Positions 42,341-51,475 of a stretch of 64,000 bases of DNA are shown here, one piece after another. A program made the translations under genes and the position numbers. The stretch's first letter is position 1, and each line of letters begins with the position of its first letter. The notes beneath the pieces were generated by a model, which worked only from the letters and a program-made list of their open reading frames with translations, did no database searches and was not told the DNA's origin. The stretch comes from Gottfriedia endophytica (GTDB lineage: Bacteria > Bacillota > Bacilli > Bacillales > Bacillaceae_G): assembly GCF_017814275.1 (NCBI RefSeq), contig NZ_JAGIYQ010000004.1, forward strand, positions 1 to 64,000, in the 5' to 3' direction.

Positions 42341-42447
42341 TAAAAAAAGTAAGGAGTTTTTGAAACTGCTTACTTTTTTTATTTACAAAAAGGATTATTA
42401 AACTTTCATAAACTATGAAAACGGTTTTCATCCGAATATGATAGACA
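42341..42447. repeat. Left copy of ~85-bp direct repeat (terminator plus promoter-like DNA)
   Basis: The hairpin AAAGTAAGGAGTTTTTGAAACTGCTTACTTT is split here: arm 42345-42360, arm 42361-42378, then T-run. It is followed by AGGATTATTAAACTTTCATAAACT. The same order recurs at 48201-48297 with about four matches in five. The two copies bracket the permease, malic enzyme and two-component genes. Confidence 0.7.
42415..42431. promoter_or_regulatory. 17-bp palindromic operator upstream of kdgT
   Basis: ATGAAAAC-G-GTTTTCAT is a perfect odd palindrome 152 bases before the permease start. It resembles LacI-family operators; it is one base too long for a good CcpA cre site. The right repeat copy has only a decayed version (TTTGAAAACGATTTACT). 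Confidence 0.5.
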
Positions 42448-42582
42448 GGTAACAAAACAAAAGGGAGATTAAAACATAGTACAACATGCAAGAAAATTGG
42501 AACCGCTTTCTGAAATTGTTGGAGCAATTGGTAAAATAATGGATTCATTCGAGATTATAAAACTATTTTAGGAGGGGTAAAA

Positions 42583-43551
42583 ATGCAAATTCCAATTAAG
42601 AAAACGCTTGATAAAATTCCAGGTGGTCTTATGGTTGTTCCGCTTTTTTTAGGAGTATTAACGAATACCTTTTTCCCGCAATTTTTAAAAATTGGAAGTT
42701 TTACAACGGCATTATTTAGTAAAGAAGCATCATCTACCATTTTGGCATGTTTTATGTTTTTAATTGGTTCACAAATTAATTTCAAATTAGCACCAAAGGC
42801 ATTAAAAAAAGGTGCAATATTATTAACAGGAAAATTTATAGTGGGTGCTGGTATAGGTTTAACTGTAGCAGCGATTTTTGGGCCTGCCGGAATACTAGGA
42901 TTATCACCATTAGCCATCCTTGCAGCGTTATTAAATGCTAATGGTGGATTATATGCATCTCTTGCTTCACAGTATGGTGACGAAACTGATGTAGGCGCAT
43001 ATGCTTTATTTTCTTTAAAAGATGGTCCATTTTTCACATTAGTTGCATTAGGTGCATCTGGCCTTGCTACAATTCCTTTTCAAACACTTGTAGGAGTATT
43101 AATTCCAATCGTAATAGGAATGATTTTAGGAAATATTGATCCTGATATGAGAAAGTTCCTTGGAAGCAGTAAATTATTATTAATCCCATTCTTCTCATTC
43201 CCATTAGGTGCAGGAATGAATCTTTCAACGATTATAAAAGCGGGAGGTCCTGGCATATTACTAGGATTAATAGCCGCATTCACTGGAATTGGAGCTTACT
43301 TACTTTTGAAGTTATTTAAAGAAAATCCTATCGTTGGTTTAGCAACAGGGTCAACTGCAGGAAATGCTGTAGCTACACCAGCTGTTGTTGCAGCAGCAGA
43401 TCCAACCTTAGCTCATATAGCACCAGGAGCTACTGCACAAGTTGCAGCTGCATGTGTAATATCCGCAATAGTCTGTCCGATTATTGTTAATTATGCATTT
43501 AAAATGTCCGAAAAGAAAAAAGCTAAAAAACCAATTTCAAGTGCAGCATGA
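42583..43551 (+). CDS. kdgT: 2-keto-3-deoxygluconate permease family protein (KdgT)
   Basis: 322 residues with about ten membrane segments. It starts MQIPIKKTLDKIPGGLMVVP and contains LLNANGGLYASLASQYGDETDVGAY and GSTAGNAVATPAVVAAADP, blocks of the KdgT family of proton-coupled carriers. The canonical substrate is 2-keto-3-deoxygluconate, but beside a malic enzyme and a carboxylate sensor it could carry another organic acid; that is inference. TTAGGAGGGG before the ATG. Its base composition is AT-rich, like the host, unlike the malic enzyme that follows. A 29-codon open tail upstream (ending TTTTAG at the ribosome site) may be a gene remnant. Confidence 0.85.
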   Translation: MQIPIKKTLDKIPGGLMVVPLFLGVLTNTFFPQFLKIGSFTTALFSKEASSTILACFMFLIGSQINFKLAPKALKKGAILLTGKFIVGAGIGLTVAAIFGPAGILGLSPLAILAALLNANGGLYASLASQYGDETDVGAYALFSLKDGPFFTLVALGASGLATIPFQTLVGVLIPIVIGMILGNIDPDMRKFLGSSKLLLIPFFSFPLGAGMNLSTIIKAGGPGILLGLIAAFTGIGAYLLLKLFKENPIVGLATGSTAGNAVATPAVVAAADPTLAHIAPGATAQVAAACVISAIVCPIIVNYAFKMSEKKKAKKPISSAA

Positions 43552-43628
43552 CAATAAAGTAAAAATCTACTGTTATCCTGGCCATCATGCTGCTGAAGCT
43601 TGTAAGCCAATTTGAAAATGAAACAAAG

Positions 43629-43668
43629 ACAAAGCAGCCAGCGGTTTCACTGTCTGCTTTGTTTAGTT
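43629..43668 (+). terminator. Terminator after kdgT
   Basis: ACAAAGCAG/CTGCTTTGT with a 16-base loop and TTTAGTT. The T-run is weak. Confidence 0.6.
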
Positions 43669-43777
43669 ACAAAAAAGGGTCATTAAGTTAAAAAAACTAG
43701 TGGGATAAGGAAAATTTTATTAACATGGTTGCGGTATTGTCGGAATAGCTATTTTAAGATAGAAGGAAGGAAACACC

Positions 43778-45496
43778 ATGAATGTACCTGAGAATGTTAT
43801 TATAACTACAATAAAAGGAAAAGAAGTTCTCTCCAATCCTTTTTTAAATAAAGGAACAGCTTTTACGAAAGAGGAAAGGGAAGACCTTGGACTTGAAGGA
43901 CTGTTACCACCACAAGTACTCACCCTTGATGAACAAGTTAATAGGGTCTATGAACAATATTCGATGCGGACTACGAATCTGTTCAAAAACGGGCTGCTTT
44001 ATGATTTATATAACCGCAATGTTGTTTTGTTTTACCGTCTTTTGAAAGAACATCTCGCAGAAATGCTCCCTATCATCTACACTCCTACTGTCGGCGATGC
44101 AATCCAGTCATACTCCCATAGCTACAGTCGCCCAGGTGGCTTATATCTTTCCATTGATGATCCTGAGGGCATTGAAAAGGCATTTTATAATCTAGGAAAG
44201 CCCAAAAATGGTATTGATTTAATCGTCGTTACCGACTCTGAAAGCATTCTTGGTATTGGGGATCAAGGGATAGGCGGTATTAATATTGCGATTGGTAAAC
44301 TTGCCGTGTACACGGCTGCAGCTGGTATTGATCCAAGCCGTGTTCTGCCAGTTGTACTGGATGTTGGTACGAACAACCAGGCATTGATTGCCGATCCTAT
44401 GTATATCGGTAACAAATTCCCACGTGTCCGTGGCGAGCGTTACGACGAATTCATTGATATTTTCATCCAGACTGCAAGAAAGTTCTTCCCCGAAGTGCTT
44501 CTTCACTGGGAGGACCTTGGAAATGTGAACGCGCGTAAAATCATGGACAAATATGGTGATCGAATTCTTACCTTTAACGATGATATCCAGGGAACAGGTG
44601 CCGTTACTCTTGCTGGTATTATGTCTGCTTTGAAAGTAACAGGAGAATCCCTGAAGGACCAGCGCATTGTTGTCTTTGGACCAGGTGCTGCCGGCATCGG
44701 TAACGCAGACCAAATGGCAGATGCCATGGTTCTAGAAGGGTCGACCAGAGAAGAAGCCTATGATCGTTTCTGGGCTGTAGACTATCGGGGTCTACTAACA
44801 GATGAAACACCAGATGTTCTGAACTTCCAGAAGCCTTATACAAGAAAGGTGGATGAAGTTAAGGACTGGGAAAAGAATGAGGACGGGATCATTTCATTAA
44901 TGGAAGTAGTTCAAAGGGTGAAGCCAACCATCCTGATTGGTACTTCCGGACAAGCCGGTGCCTTCACTGAGGATATTATAAAAGAGATGGCCAAGCACGT
45001 TGAACGTCCAATCATCATGCCAATGTCCAACCCGACTGCGCTGGCTGAAGCAGTGCCAGAAAACCTAATCAAATGGACAGATGGCAAGGCGTTAATTGCG
45101 ACTGGCAGCCCTTTTGCCGATGTAAAATACAAAGGTGTTACCTATGAAATCGGGCAGTCAAACAACGCATTTGTATTCCCAGGGCTTGGACTTGGAGCAA
45201 TTGTTGCAAAAGCTGAAATCATCTCAAAAGGAATGTTCGCAGCAGCAGCACATGCAGTTGCCAAAATGTCAGATACCAGCACATCAGGCGCATCCCTGCT
45301 GCCATCCATTGAAAAACTTCATGAAGTCTCAAAATACGTAGCCATTGAAGTAGCCCATGCTGCAATACACGAAGGAATTGCAAGAATAGATATTCAAGAT
45401 GTTGAAAATGCTATTGAAGATGCTATGTGGAAACCAGAGTATAAAGAAATTAAGAGTGTAGGTATTTGGACAAAGATTAATTCCTATGCATATTAA
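43778..45496 (+). CDS. maeA: NAD-type malic enzyme
   Basis: 572-residue malic enzyme of the long (SfcA/MaeA/MalS) type, converting malate to pyruvate and CO2. Blocks: [18 protein letters not shown] (active-site region), [35 protein letters not shown] (metal ligands), the nucleotide fold [16 protein letters not shown], and [25 protein letters not shown] before the ATG. Codons are clearly richer in G/C than those of kdgT or the origin genes, as in the next two genes, so the three probably arrived together. Sensor and regulator of CitA/CitB type directly downstream suggest malate-responsive control. Confidence 0.93.
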   Translation: MNVPENVIITTIKGKEVLSNPFLNKGTAFTKEEREDLGLEGLLPPQVLTLDEQVNRVYEQYSMRTTNLFKNGLLYDLYNRNVVLFYRLLKEHLAEMLPIIYTPTVGDAIQSYSHSYSRPGGLYLSIDDPEGIEKAFYNLGKPKNGIDLIVVTDSESILGIGDQGIGGINIAIGKLAVYTAAAGIDPSRVLPVVLDVGTNNQALIADPMYIGNKFPRVRGERYDEFIDIFIQTARKFFPEVLLHWEDLGNVNARKIMDKYGDRILTFNDDIQGTGAVTLAGIMSALKVTGESLKDQRIVVFGPGAAGIGNADQMADAMVLEGSTREEAYDRFWAVDYRGLLTDETPDVLNFQKPYTRKVDEVKDWEKNEDGIISLMEVVQRVKPTILIGTSGQAGAFTEDIIKEMAKHVERPIIMPMSNPTALAEAVPENLIKWTDGKALIATGSPFADVKYKGVTYEIGQSNNAFVFPGLGLGAIVAKAEIISKGMFAAAAHAVAKMSDTSTSGASLLPSIEKLHEVSKYVAIEVAHAAIHEGIARIDIQDVENAIEDAMWKPEYKEIKSVGIWTKINSYAY

Positions 45497-45506
45497 ATAG
45501 TTAAAT

Positions 45507-45572
45507 AAAATGCCTGTACTCATGGTAATTGATCGAACTTTCGGTATTCCAGTCAGTGACAGGCATTTTTGT
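45507..45572 (+). terminator. Terminator after the malic enzyme gene
   Basis: AAAATGCCTGT (45507-45517) pairs with ACAGGCATTTTT (45559-45570), with a long loop of about 41 bases. Confidence 0.65.
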
Positions 45573-45695
45573 AATAAACTAGATTAAATGGGGCCAATTC
45601 TTTTTTGGGAAATCTTTCATATATACGGTTTATTGCTGAGTATTGGAAAGCGAATGACACGAAAAAGGAATAAAAGAGCCTAAATATTGAATAAA

Positions 45696-45738
45696 AAATA
45701 AAGATGGAGTTTTACGTTGACTCCATCTTTATTTCTTT
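45696..45738 (+). terminator. Second, orphan terminator
   Basis: Perfect 15-bp stem (45696-45710 with 45720-45734, core AAAGATGGAGT) and 9-base loop. No gene lies between it and the preceding terminator, which suggests a deleted gene. The rest of 45571-45898 is non-coding. Confidence 0.8.
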
Positions 45739-45799
45739 ACCATACCTTGCTTACCTCAATCATGGCGGGAGCAATTTTATTAATAAGATGATTTAATAT

Positions 45800-45838
45800 A
45801 GAGACTGCAAAGCTCTTCCAGAGAGCTTCGCGGTCTCT
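45800..45838 (+). promoter_or_regulatory. Long hairpin upstream of the sensor kinase gene
   Basis: AGAGAC (45800-45805) and GTCTCT (45833-45838) enclose a nearly perfect second stem (GCAAAGCTCT with AGAGCTTCGC). No T-run follows. It may be an operator or an mRNA structure; its role is unknown. Confidence 0.4.
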
Positions 45839-45898
45839 AAGTATGTAATAGGTAAACCTTATTCATACTATAATTAAGCAGATAATCTGGAGGAGATT

Positions 45899-47500
45899 AT
45901 GAAAAAGGGCAGATTTAGTTTACAAGCCAGCATTATTATTTTTGTTTGCCTTGTCGTCGCTTTGTCACTTGGTATAACCGATTTGTTAATCAGTAAGAGA
46001 ATTACCTCCAGTGTGGAAGAGACACAGAAAGAAAAGGCACTCAATATTGCAAAGATGGTTTCTCTTAGCCCGCAAGTGATTGGATCTCTTGAGGGGAAAA
46101 CAAATCCGACAGAAGTACAAGCTTTTGCCAATCAAATAAAAGTTAAAACGCATGTTAACTTCGTTGTCGTCATGGATATGAAAGGAATCCGGCTTTCCCA
46201 TCCGGATCCCAGTGAAGTGGGAAAGAAATTCAGGGGAGGAGATGAAGGGCCAGCCCTTCGCGGGAAAGAGTATGTATCCATCTCAAAGGGTATTCTCGGC
46301 CCCTCCATGCGGGCATTTACCCCAATAATAAATTCACAGGGAAAACAAGTCGGCGCAGTTGCCGTAGGGATTTCTTTGGAAAACGTAACCAAGGCTGTAC
46401 ATAAAGGTCGGATGGGTATGGTGATCGGGACATTAATCGGAATACTGATCGGGGTAACTGGTGCAGTGGTCTTGGCCAGGTTTATCAAAAAAATCCTTTT
46501 GGGACTCGAGCCGTTCGCTATTGCCAGGCTGCTTGAAGAGCGGAGTTCTATGCTCCAGTCTGTCCGTGAGGGCATTATAGCCATTGACCAAGAAGGAAAA
46601 ATTACCCTTGTAAACAGGGCAGCTCGAAAGCTTTTTAAAAAAGCCGGCCTAGAAGGGAATCCAATAGGATTCAAAATAGAAGACTATTTGCCTGAGACCC
46701 GTTTAACCCGTATTTTGCAGTCTGGAGAAACTGAGGTTGATCAGGAACAGGATCTGCATGGGGTTACTATTTTGGTAAACAGGGTACCGGTAGTGGTGGA
46801 TAATCAGCCGGTTGGAGCAATCGCTACATTCCGTGATAAAACGGAAGTTCAGTTATTGGCCGAACAGCTCACAGGTGTACGCAATTATGCGGATGCCCTC
46901 CGTGCCCATGCCCATGAATTCATGAATAAGCTGCATGTCATTCTTGGCCTTGTTCGTACCGAGCAATATGATACACTTGCGAACTATGTGAGTGAAACGG
47001 TTAACCACCGGGAAACGGAAAATGGTTTTGTAACCGAGAATGTCCAGGATCCGGTTCTAGCCGGATTTTTGATTGGCAAGCAAAGCTTTGCAAGAGAATC
47101 AGGTGCCTCACTATCATTTGATTGCTCCAATAAGCTTCCCCAGCCTGCGAACCCAGAAATCACCCATGAACTGATAACGATTATTGGAAATCTCGTCAAT
47201 AATGCAATGGAAGCTATAGCGGACAGTCCTATCAAAAAAGTTGACTTAAAGCTTGATTACGCAGAGGATATTTTAACAATCGAGGTTAAGGATACAGGGA
47301 TGGGAATGACGAAGGCAATGCAAAATAAAATATTGGATAAAGGCTTCTCCACGAAAGGAGATAACCGCGGGTTCGGGCTATATCTTTTAGCTCAGGCTAT
47401 TGAAAGACTAGAAGGGGACCTAATCATTTCTTCCAAACCGGGAAAGGGAACGAATTTTGCGGTGTATATACCTTATAAAGCAGAGGATGAAGAGGAATGA
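45899..47500 (+). CDS. CitA/DcuS-family sensor histidine kinase (malate-type)
   Basis: 533 residues. Membrane helices at about 8-30 and 172-195 enclose an extracytoplasmic sensor domain with HPDPSEVGKKFRGGDE, typical of C4-dicarboxylate/citrate sensors. A cytoplasmic PAS (~210-315) follows. The histidine block is HAHEFMNKLHVILGL (His339) and the ATPase has NLVNNAMEAI, DTGMGM and GFGLYLLAQAIE. Closest in type to B. subtilis MalK/DctS; placement after a malic enzyme favours malate sensing, which is inference. GGAGGAG before the ATG. Overlaps the regulator by 4 bases. Confidence 0.9.
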   Translation: MKKGRFSLQASIIIFVCLVVALSLGITDLLISKRITSSVEETQKEKALNIAKMVSLSPQVIGSLEGKTNPTEVQAFANQIKVKTHVNFVVVMDMKGIRLSHPDPSEVGKKFRGGDEGPALRGKEYVSISKGILGPSMRAFTPIINSQGKQVGAVAVGISLENVTKAVHKGRMGMVIGTLIGILIGVTGAVVLARFIKKILLGLEPFAIARLLEERSSMLQSVREGIIAIDQEGKITLVNRAARKLFKKAGLEGNPIGFKIEDYLPETRLTRILQSGETEVDQEQDLHGVTILVNRVPVVVDNQPVGAIATFRDKTEVQLLAEQLTGVRNYADALRAHAHEFMNKLHVILGLVRTEQYDTLANYVSETVNHRETENGFVTENVQDPVLAGFLIGKQSFARESGASLSFDCSNKLPQPANPEITHELITIIGNLVNNAMEAIADSPIKKVDLKLDYAEDILTIEVKDTGMGMTKAMQNKILDKGFSTKGDNRGFGLYLLAQAIERLEGDLIISSKPGKGTNFAVYIPYKAEDEEE

Positions 47501-48204
47501 TCAATGTAATGATTGTCGAAGACGACCCTATGGTGGCGGAAATTAATAAACGATACCTTTCTAAGATTGGTGGGTTCCGTTTGACTACTATAGCCAATTC
47601 AGTTGATGATGCTATCCTTTTGCTTGGAAAGGAAAATATACAGCTTATACTTCTGGATATTTTTATGCCGGGCAAACAGGGATTAGAGCTACTTTCGTAC
47701 CTCCGGAAAAATGAACTTGAAATCGATGTAATCATTATTTCGGCTGCATCGGATCTGGAGCGAATCAAGAAGGCATTAAGGTACGGCGTTGTCGATTATT
47801 TAATAAAGCCTTTTGAATTTGAAAGGTTCAATACTGCTCTAGTCAGCTATCAGCAAAAGACCCGGTTTACCGATAAACTGGAAGCAGTCAGCCAACAGGA
47901 GCTCGATAATTATCTATTGCACAGGGATGAAGCTGCAGTAGTTGAAGAGCTCCCAAAAGGGTTGACTAAGGATACCTTAAAGCAAGTATGGGAAGCGGTT
48001 CAGGAATTGAAGGAGGTGCCGTTTTCCACCGAAGAAGTGGCAAATGTTGTGGGCATTTCAAGGGTCTCAGCGAGAAAGTATCTGAACTTCTTAAAGGATT
48101 TAGGAATCCTTGATGTCAAGGTTATATATGGGACCATCGGAAGGCCTGTTTACCAGCATGAATATAACCAAATTAAAGAGTACTTAATAAAAAATTTTCT
48201 GTAA
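47497..48204 (+). CDS. CitB/DcuR-family response regulator
   Basis: 235 residues. The receiver has VEDDPMVAEINKRYL and phospho-acceptor Asp54 (LLDIFMPGKQG), with Lys in LIKPFEFERF. The C-terminal part carries the CitB/DcuR helix-turn-helix FSTEEVANVVGISRVSARKY. It pairs with the kinase immediately upstream (ATGA overlap). Target promoters probably include the malic enzyme or permease genes nearby; no operator was identified. Confidence 0.9.
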   Translation: MINVMIVEDDPMVAEINKRYLSKIGGFRLTTIANSVDDAILLLGKENIQLILLDIFMPGKQGLELLSYLRKNELEIDVIIISAASDLERIKKALRYGVVDYLIKPFEFERFNTALVSYQQKTRFTDKLEAVSQQELDNYLLHRDEAAVVEELPKGLTKDTLKQVWEAVQELKEVPFSTEEVANVVGISRVSARKYLNFLKDLGILDVKVIYGTIGRPVYQHEYNQIKEYLIKNFL

Positions 48205-48297
48205 GTGGTTTTTAAAACTGCTTACTTTTTTAGTTTTAAAAAGAATTATTAAACCTTCATAAACTTTGAAAACGATTTACTTGGGAATATTTAGAAC
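48201..48297. repeat. Right copy of ~85-bp direct repeat, with terminator
   Basis: GTAAGTGGTTT and AAAACTGCTTAC form a terminator stem with TTTTTT directly after the regulator gene. AGAATTATTAAACCTTCATA and TTTGAAAACGATTT follow, parallel to 42361-42447. From 48298 to 48499 I see no firm gene, apart from the weak short frame listed next. Confidence 0.7.
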
Positions 48298-48360
48298 AGA
48301 GGAATTTGACAGTAGTAAAAGGATACTTTATCGGTTTAAGCTATTAGTCGATAAGGGAAA

Positions 48361-48489
48361 GTGGAAGGTACACTTCATCAACAGAAAAAGTTATACAGAA
48401 ATTTGTATACAAATGGTAGTGTAATTATAGAATGTATTGAAGTAGAAATGAAAGAGTTACTAAGCTATCTGGCAAAAAAGTTTTTATAG
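48361..48489 (+). CDS. Doubtful 42-residue ORF or gene remnant
   Basis: GTG-initiated frame (VEGTLHQQKKLYRNLYTNGS and on) ending 10 bases before the next gene. Hydrophilic and protein-like in composition, but without a clear ribosome site and with no family I recognise. It may be the 3' end of a lost gene. Confidence 0.25.
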   Translation: MEGTLHQQKKLYRNLYTNGSVIIECIEVEMKELLSYLAKKFL

Positions 48490-48499
48490 GGGGTGGACT

Positions 48500-48778
48500 A
48501 TGAAGTGGTACTTAATTATTAGTCAAATATTATATTCCATTACTTTAATTGCTTGGTTTTTTATTTGGGGTATATCATTTATGGTCTTTGACAGTGGGAT
48601 AATCAATATATTTAATGTTTCTTTTGTTATTATTATTACTTTATACCCGGTTGCAGTAATCCTTTGTTCGTTATTAGCGTGGAAGATGAGAATAAAAAAG
48701 AGAGAACTTGCATTTATTATTAATTTAGTTCCGATGATATGGGTTATTGGCTTCTCCCTTTTACTATTTTTATCTTGA
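48500..48778 (+). CDS. Hypothetical three-helix membrane protein
   Basis: 92 residues, nearly all hydrophobic: segments at about 4-28, 36-61 and 70-91, separated by the basic loop KMRIKKRE. TAGGGGGTGG precedes the ATG at a suitable distance. No family recognised. It stands between the malate block and the tyrosine T-box and has no obvious partner. Confidence 0.6.
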   Translation: MKWYLIISQILYSITLIAWFFIWGISFMVFDSGIINIFNVSFVIIITLYPVAVILCSLLAWKMRIKKRELAFIINLVPMIWVIGFSLLLFLS

Positions 48779-48908
48779 ATAAAGGATATATTCCTTTTCT
48801 AAATCTGCAATAATAGGAAAAGAAGCAAGGTACATCCGAAACGTATTGTTATTTTTATATAATAAAATAATAGAAATGTGAACATTTTTAAAATATTTTT
48901 TTATATAA

Positions 48909-48937
48909 TTGACAATGAAATGTTATTTCTCTATAAT
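48909..48937 (+). promoter_or_regulatory. Promoter of the tyrosine T-box leader
   Basis: Perfect TTGACA and TATAAT with exactly 17 bases between. The predicted transcript starts near 48944 and runs straight into the T-box leader. Confidence 0.92.
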
Positions 48938-48943
48938 TGGCTA

Positions 48944-49204
48944 TAATTTAATATATCAAATACGTCGAAAGAGCCCAGTAGCAGTTTGTCACTGTTATTT
49001 AGAAAGCTAGGGGTTGATGGAACCTAGCACAAACAAACTTGTGAATTACACTCTGGAGTATCTTAGGTAATGCTAAGCGGAGCAGCAATCGATACTATTG
49101 CTAAGAGTGGTACGAATAGTAGAATACATGCTATTTGTGCAATCTGGGTGGTAACACGGTTAAAGATCGTCCCTATGTCTAGTGCAGACATAGGGACTTT
49201 TTTT
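48944..49204 (+). promoter_or_regulatory. Tyrosine T-box riboswitch
   Basis: Stem I contains the distal arm GCTAGGGGTTGATGGAACC and the specifier loop GTGAATTACACTC, with UAC (Tyr) at 49047-49049. The T-box proper, TGGGTGGTAACACGG, is at 49144-49158. It is followed by the terminator stem GTCCCTATGTCT/AGACATAGGGAC (49169-49197) and seven T. Uncharged tRNA-Tyr should pair with the UAC and the T-box bulge and allow read-through into tyrS. Part of 48779-49260, which has no gene. Confidence 0.93.
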
Positions 49205-49260
49205 ATCTGTTTACCAAACTAGGGTAAGCAAAATTTACAAATAAAAGGAGCTGGAAAGAC

Positions 49261-50520
49261 ATGAACATCATTGATGAATTGGAATGGCGCGATGCCATTA
49301 ATCAACAAACAGATGCAGAAGGATTACGTAAACTAGTAGAAGAGAAAAAGATTTCCTTGTACTGTGGTGTAGATCCAACTGGTGACAGCATGCATATTGG
49401 ACATTTAATTCCGTTTATGATGATGAAACGTTTCCAATTAGCTGGGCATCATCCAGTTATTTTAATTGGAGGAGCAACGGGAACAATCGGTGATCCAAGT
49501 GGACGCCAAACAGAAAGACAACTTCAAACATTAGAGCAAGTACAACAAAATGTTGACGCATTAACAGCACAAATGCAAAAGCTATTTGACTTTGGCGGGA
49601 ACAGCGAAGTGAAAATGGTTAATAACTATGATTGGACGAAAGATGTAAGTATCCTTGATTTCCTACGTGATTACGGTAAAAACTTTAGTATAAATACTAT
49701 GCTAGGAAAAGATATCGTATCAAGTCGTTTAGAAACAGGGATTTCATTTACAGAATTCTCATACCAAATTTTACAATCAATGGATTTCCACCACTTATTC
49801 AAAGCAGAAGATGTGCAACTTCAAATCGGTGGTAGTGACCAATGGGGAAATATTACAAGCGGTTTAGACTTAATTCGTAAAAAAGAAGGACCAGAAGCAA
49901 AAGTATTTGGATTAACAATTCCATTGCTATTGAAATCAGACGGCACGAAGTTTGGTAAAACAGCAGGAGGAGCGATTTGGTTAGATCCTGAAAAGACAAC
50001 ACCATTTGAATTCTACCAGTTCTGGTTGAACACAGATGATCGTGATGTTGTTAAATACTTAAAATTCTTCACATTCTTAACGAAAGATAGAATTGACGAA
50101 TTAGCTGCTAAGGTTGAAACAGAACCTCATAAACGTGAAGCTCAAAAAGTATTAGCAGAAGAAATGACGAAGTTTGTTCATAGTGAAAATGCATTATTAC
50201 AAGCAGAAAAAATTACAGCAGCATTATTCAGTGGAGATATTAAATCGTTAACTGCTGATGAAATTGAACAAGGGTTTAAAGATATGCCGACTTTCCATGC
50301 TACAGAAGAAACAAAAAATATTGTCGATTGGTTAGTCGATTTAGGAATTGAACCTTCTAAACGCCAAGCAAGAGAAGATATTAATAATGGAGCTATTTTA
50401 ATGAATGGAGATAAAGTAACAGATGTAAACACAGATGTTACGGCTGAAAATTCATTTGATGGAAGATTTATTATTATCCGTAAAGGTAAAAAGAATTACA
50501 GCTTGGTAAAATTAGGGTAA
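49261..50520 (+). CDS. tyrS: Tyrosyl-tRNA synthetase
   Basis: 419 residues, class I. HIGH at 45-48, the KMSKS-type loop KFGKT at 230-234, tyrosine pocket GGSDQWGNI, and a C-terminal S4 domain ending KGKKNYSLVKLG. Ribosome site AAAGGAGCTGG. It follows the T-box and heads a tyrosine decarboxylase cluster, so it may be the cluster-associated copy rather than the only housekeeping tyrS. A decayed duplicate of its 5' end lies at 58205-58392. Confidence 0.95.
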   Translation: MNIIDELEWRDAINQQTDAEGLRKLVEEKKISLYCGVDPTGDSMHIGHLIPFMMMKRFQLAGHHPVILIGGATGTIGDPSGRQTERQLQTLEQVQQNVDALTAQMQKLFDFGGNSEVKMVNNYDWTKDVSILDFLRDYGKNFSINTMLGKDIVSSRLETGISFTEFSYQILQSMDFHHLFKAEDVQLQIGGSDQWGNITSGLDLIRKKEGPEAKVFGLTIPLLLKSDGTKFGKTAGGAIWLDPEKTTPFEFYQFWLNTDDRDVVKYLKFFTFLTKDRIDELAAKVETEPHKREAQKVLAEEMTKFVHSENALLQAEKITAALFSGDIKSLTADEIEQGFKDMPTFHATEETKNIVDWLVDLGIEPSKRQAREDINNGAILMNGDKVTDVNTDVTAENSFDGRFIIIRKGKKNYSLVKLG

Positions 50521-50564
50521 TTATACGCAAAAATGACATTCCCACTTTCTATTAGGTGGGCGAG

Positions 50565-50597
50565 GGCACCTGGCCATATGGTCAGGGCCTTTTTTTA
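50565..50597 (+). terminator. Terminator after tyrS
   Basis: GGCACCTGGCCA/TGGTCAGGGCC with one mismatch, very small loop, eight T. Confidence 0.85.
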
Positions 50598-50670
50598 CCT
50601 TATGCAAAGGTTAAATAAAGAGGAAAGTAGCTAATGGAAAGAAGCTAAATGTGAAATTTCCCAAGAAAAA

Positions 50671-50916
50671 TTGTTAACATTTCGTGAACATAGAAGTAAA
50701 TTTCCTCTTCGGAAAAGTAAAATTATGACATCTAGACGTTTAATCGGTTACGGAAAATTGTTAAAAAGTAAAATAGAGGAATTGGTAAATGAAAATAAAT
50801 TTCATTTATGTATGGATGAATTATGCATAAACAATTCAATTGTAAATCATGCTTTCGTAAATATGTTAGACTGGCATCCGGGTTTAAGAGAAGATGAAAA
50901 ACCTTTTTTAGAATAA
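50671..50916 (+). CDS. Hypothetical small protein between tyrS and tyrP
   Basis: Open frame of 81 codons from a TTG; an internal ATG at 50725 gives 63 residues beginning MTSRRLIGYGKLLKSKIEEL. Neither start has a clear ribosome site. The text is protein-like, ending LDWHPGLREDEKPFLE. No family recognised. It may be a small regulator or a truncated gene. Confidence 0.35.
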   Translation: MLTFREHRSKFPLRKSKIMTSRRLIGYGKLLKSKIEELVNENKFHLCMDELCINNSIVNHAFVNMLDWHPGLREDEKPFLE

Positions 50917-51151
50917 TAATCAGCCCTTTTAGTAGTAGAAGAGTGTAGCAAATTCACTCTTCTTTTTTAATGGTTTTTATTGTGAAACCCGATTATGTTT
51001 TTATTCAATTTAATGAATAATTATTCTATCTATTTTTATAAATAAACTGTTTAATACTTTAACGGATGAAAGCATAAAATCGTTAATGATTTAAATGAAA
51101 AGTTTCTTTTTTTTGGTAATAAACATTGTCAAATTAACGTTTTGTAGGTTG

Positions 51152-51251
51152 TTGACAAAACAAAAGAACAGGAGTAGACTGACGTCATAAATTGATTGTG
51201 CAACATTTCACAATCATAAATACAGAGTATTATTTCATGAATATTATTCAT
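51152..51251 (+). promoter_or_regulatory. Putative tyrP-tdc promoter with two dyads
   Basis: TTGACA (51152-51157), 17 bases and TAGACT (51175-51180). Directly after it come a perfect 8-bp inverted repeat (TGATTGTG at 51193-51200, CACAATCA at 51209-51216) and the odd palindrome ATGAATA-T-TATTCAT (51237-51251). Neither has a T-run, so they look like operators or mRNA structures in a leader of nearly 300 bases. The rest of 50917-51475 shows no gene. Confidence 0.5.
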
Positions 51252-51475
51252 CCGATTTATGAAAAAGTGAGTGGATGTATTCTACGAATTCATAACTCTG
51301 TTTAAAGAAGAAAGGGATGATTCAATAGGATCTACAAATTTTGTCTCAAATATTTTGTTTTAATACCCTAGTTTTTAATGTTTGTATTTTGACAGTACAG
51401 GCCCTTTGAAAATTAGCGTATTAGTTCAGTTTATTTCTTCTATGAAATTTAAATAAGGGAAAGAAGGATAAAGTC

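Noticed and set aside
42415-42431. CcpA cre site upstream of kdgT
   Set aside because: The palindrome has an odd length and breaks the cre consensus at its right end; listed only as an unassigned operator.
42555-43037. Long antisense frames over kdgT, the malic enzyme, the sensor kinase and other genes
   Set aside because: Mirror images of strong coding sequences with no starts, ribosome sites or family motifs of their own.
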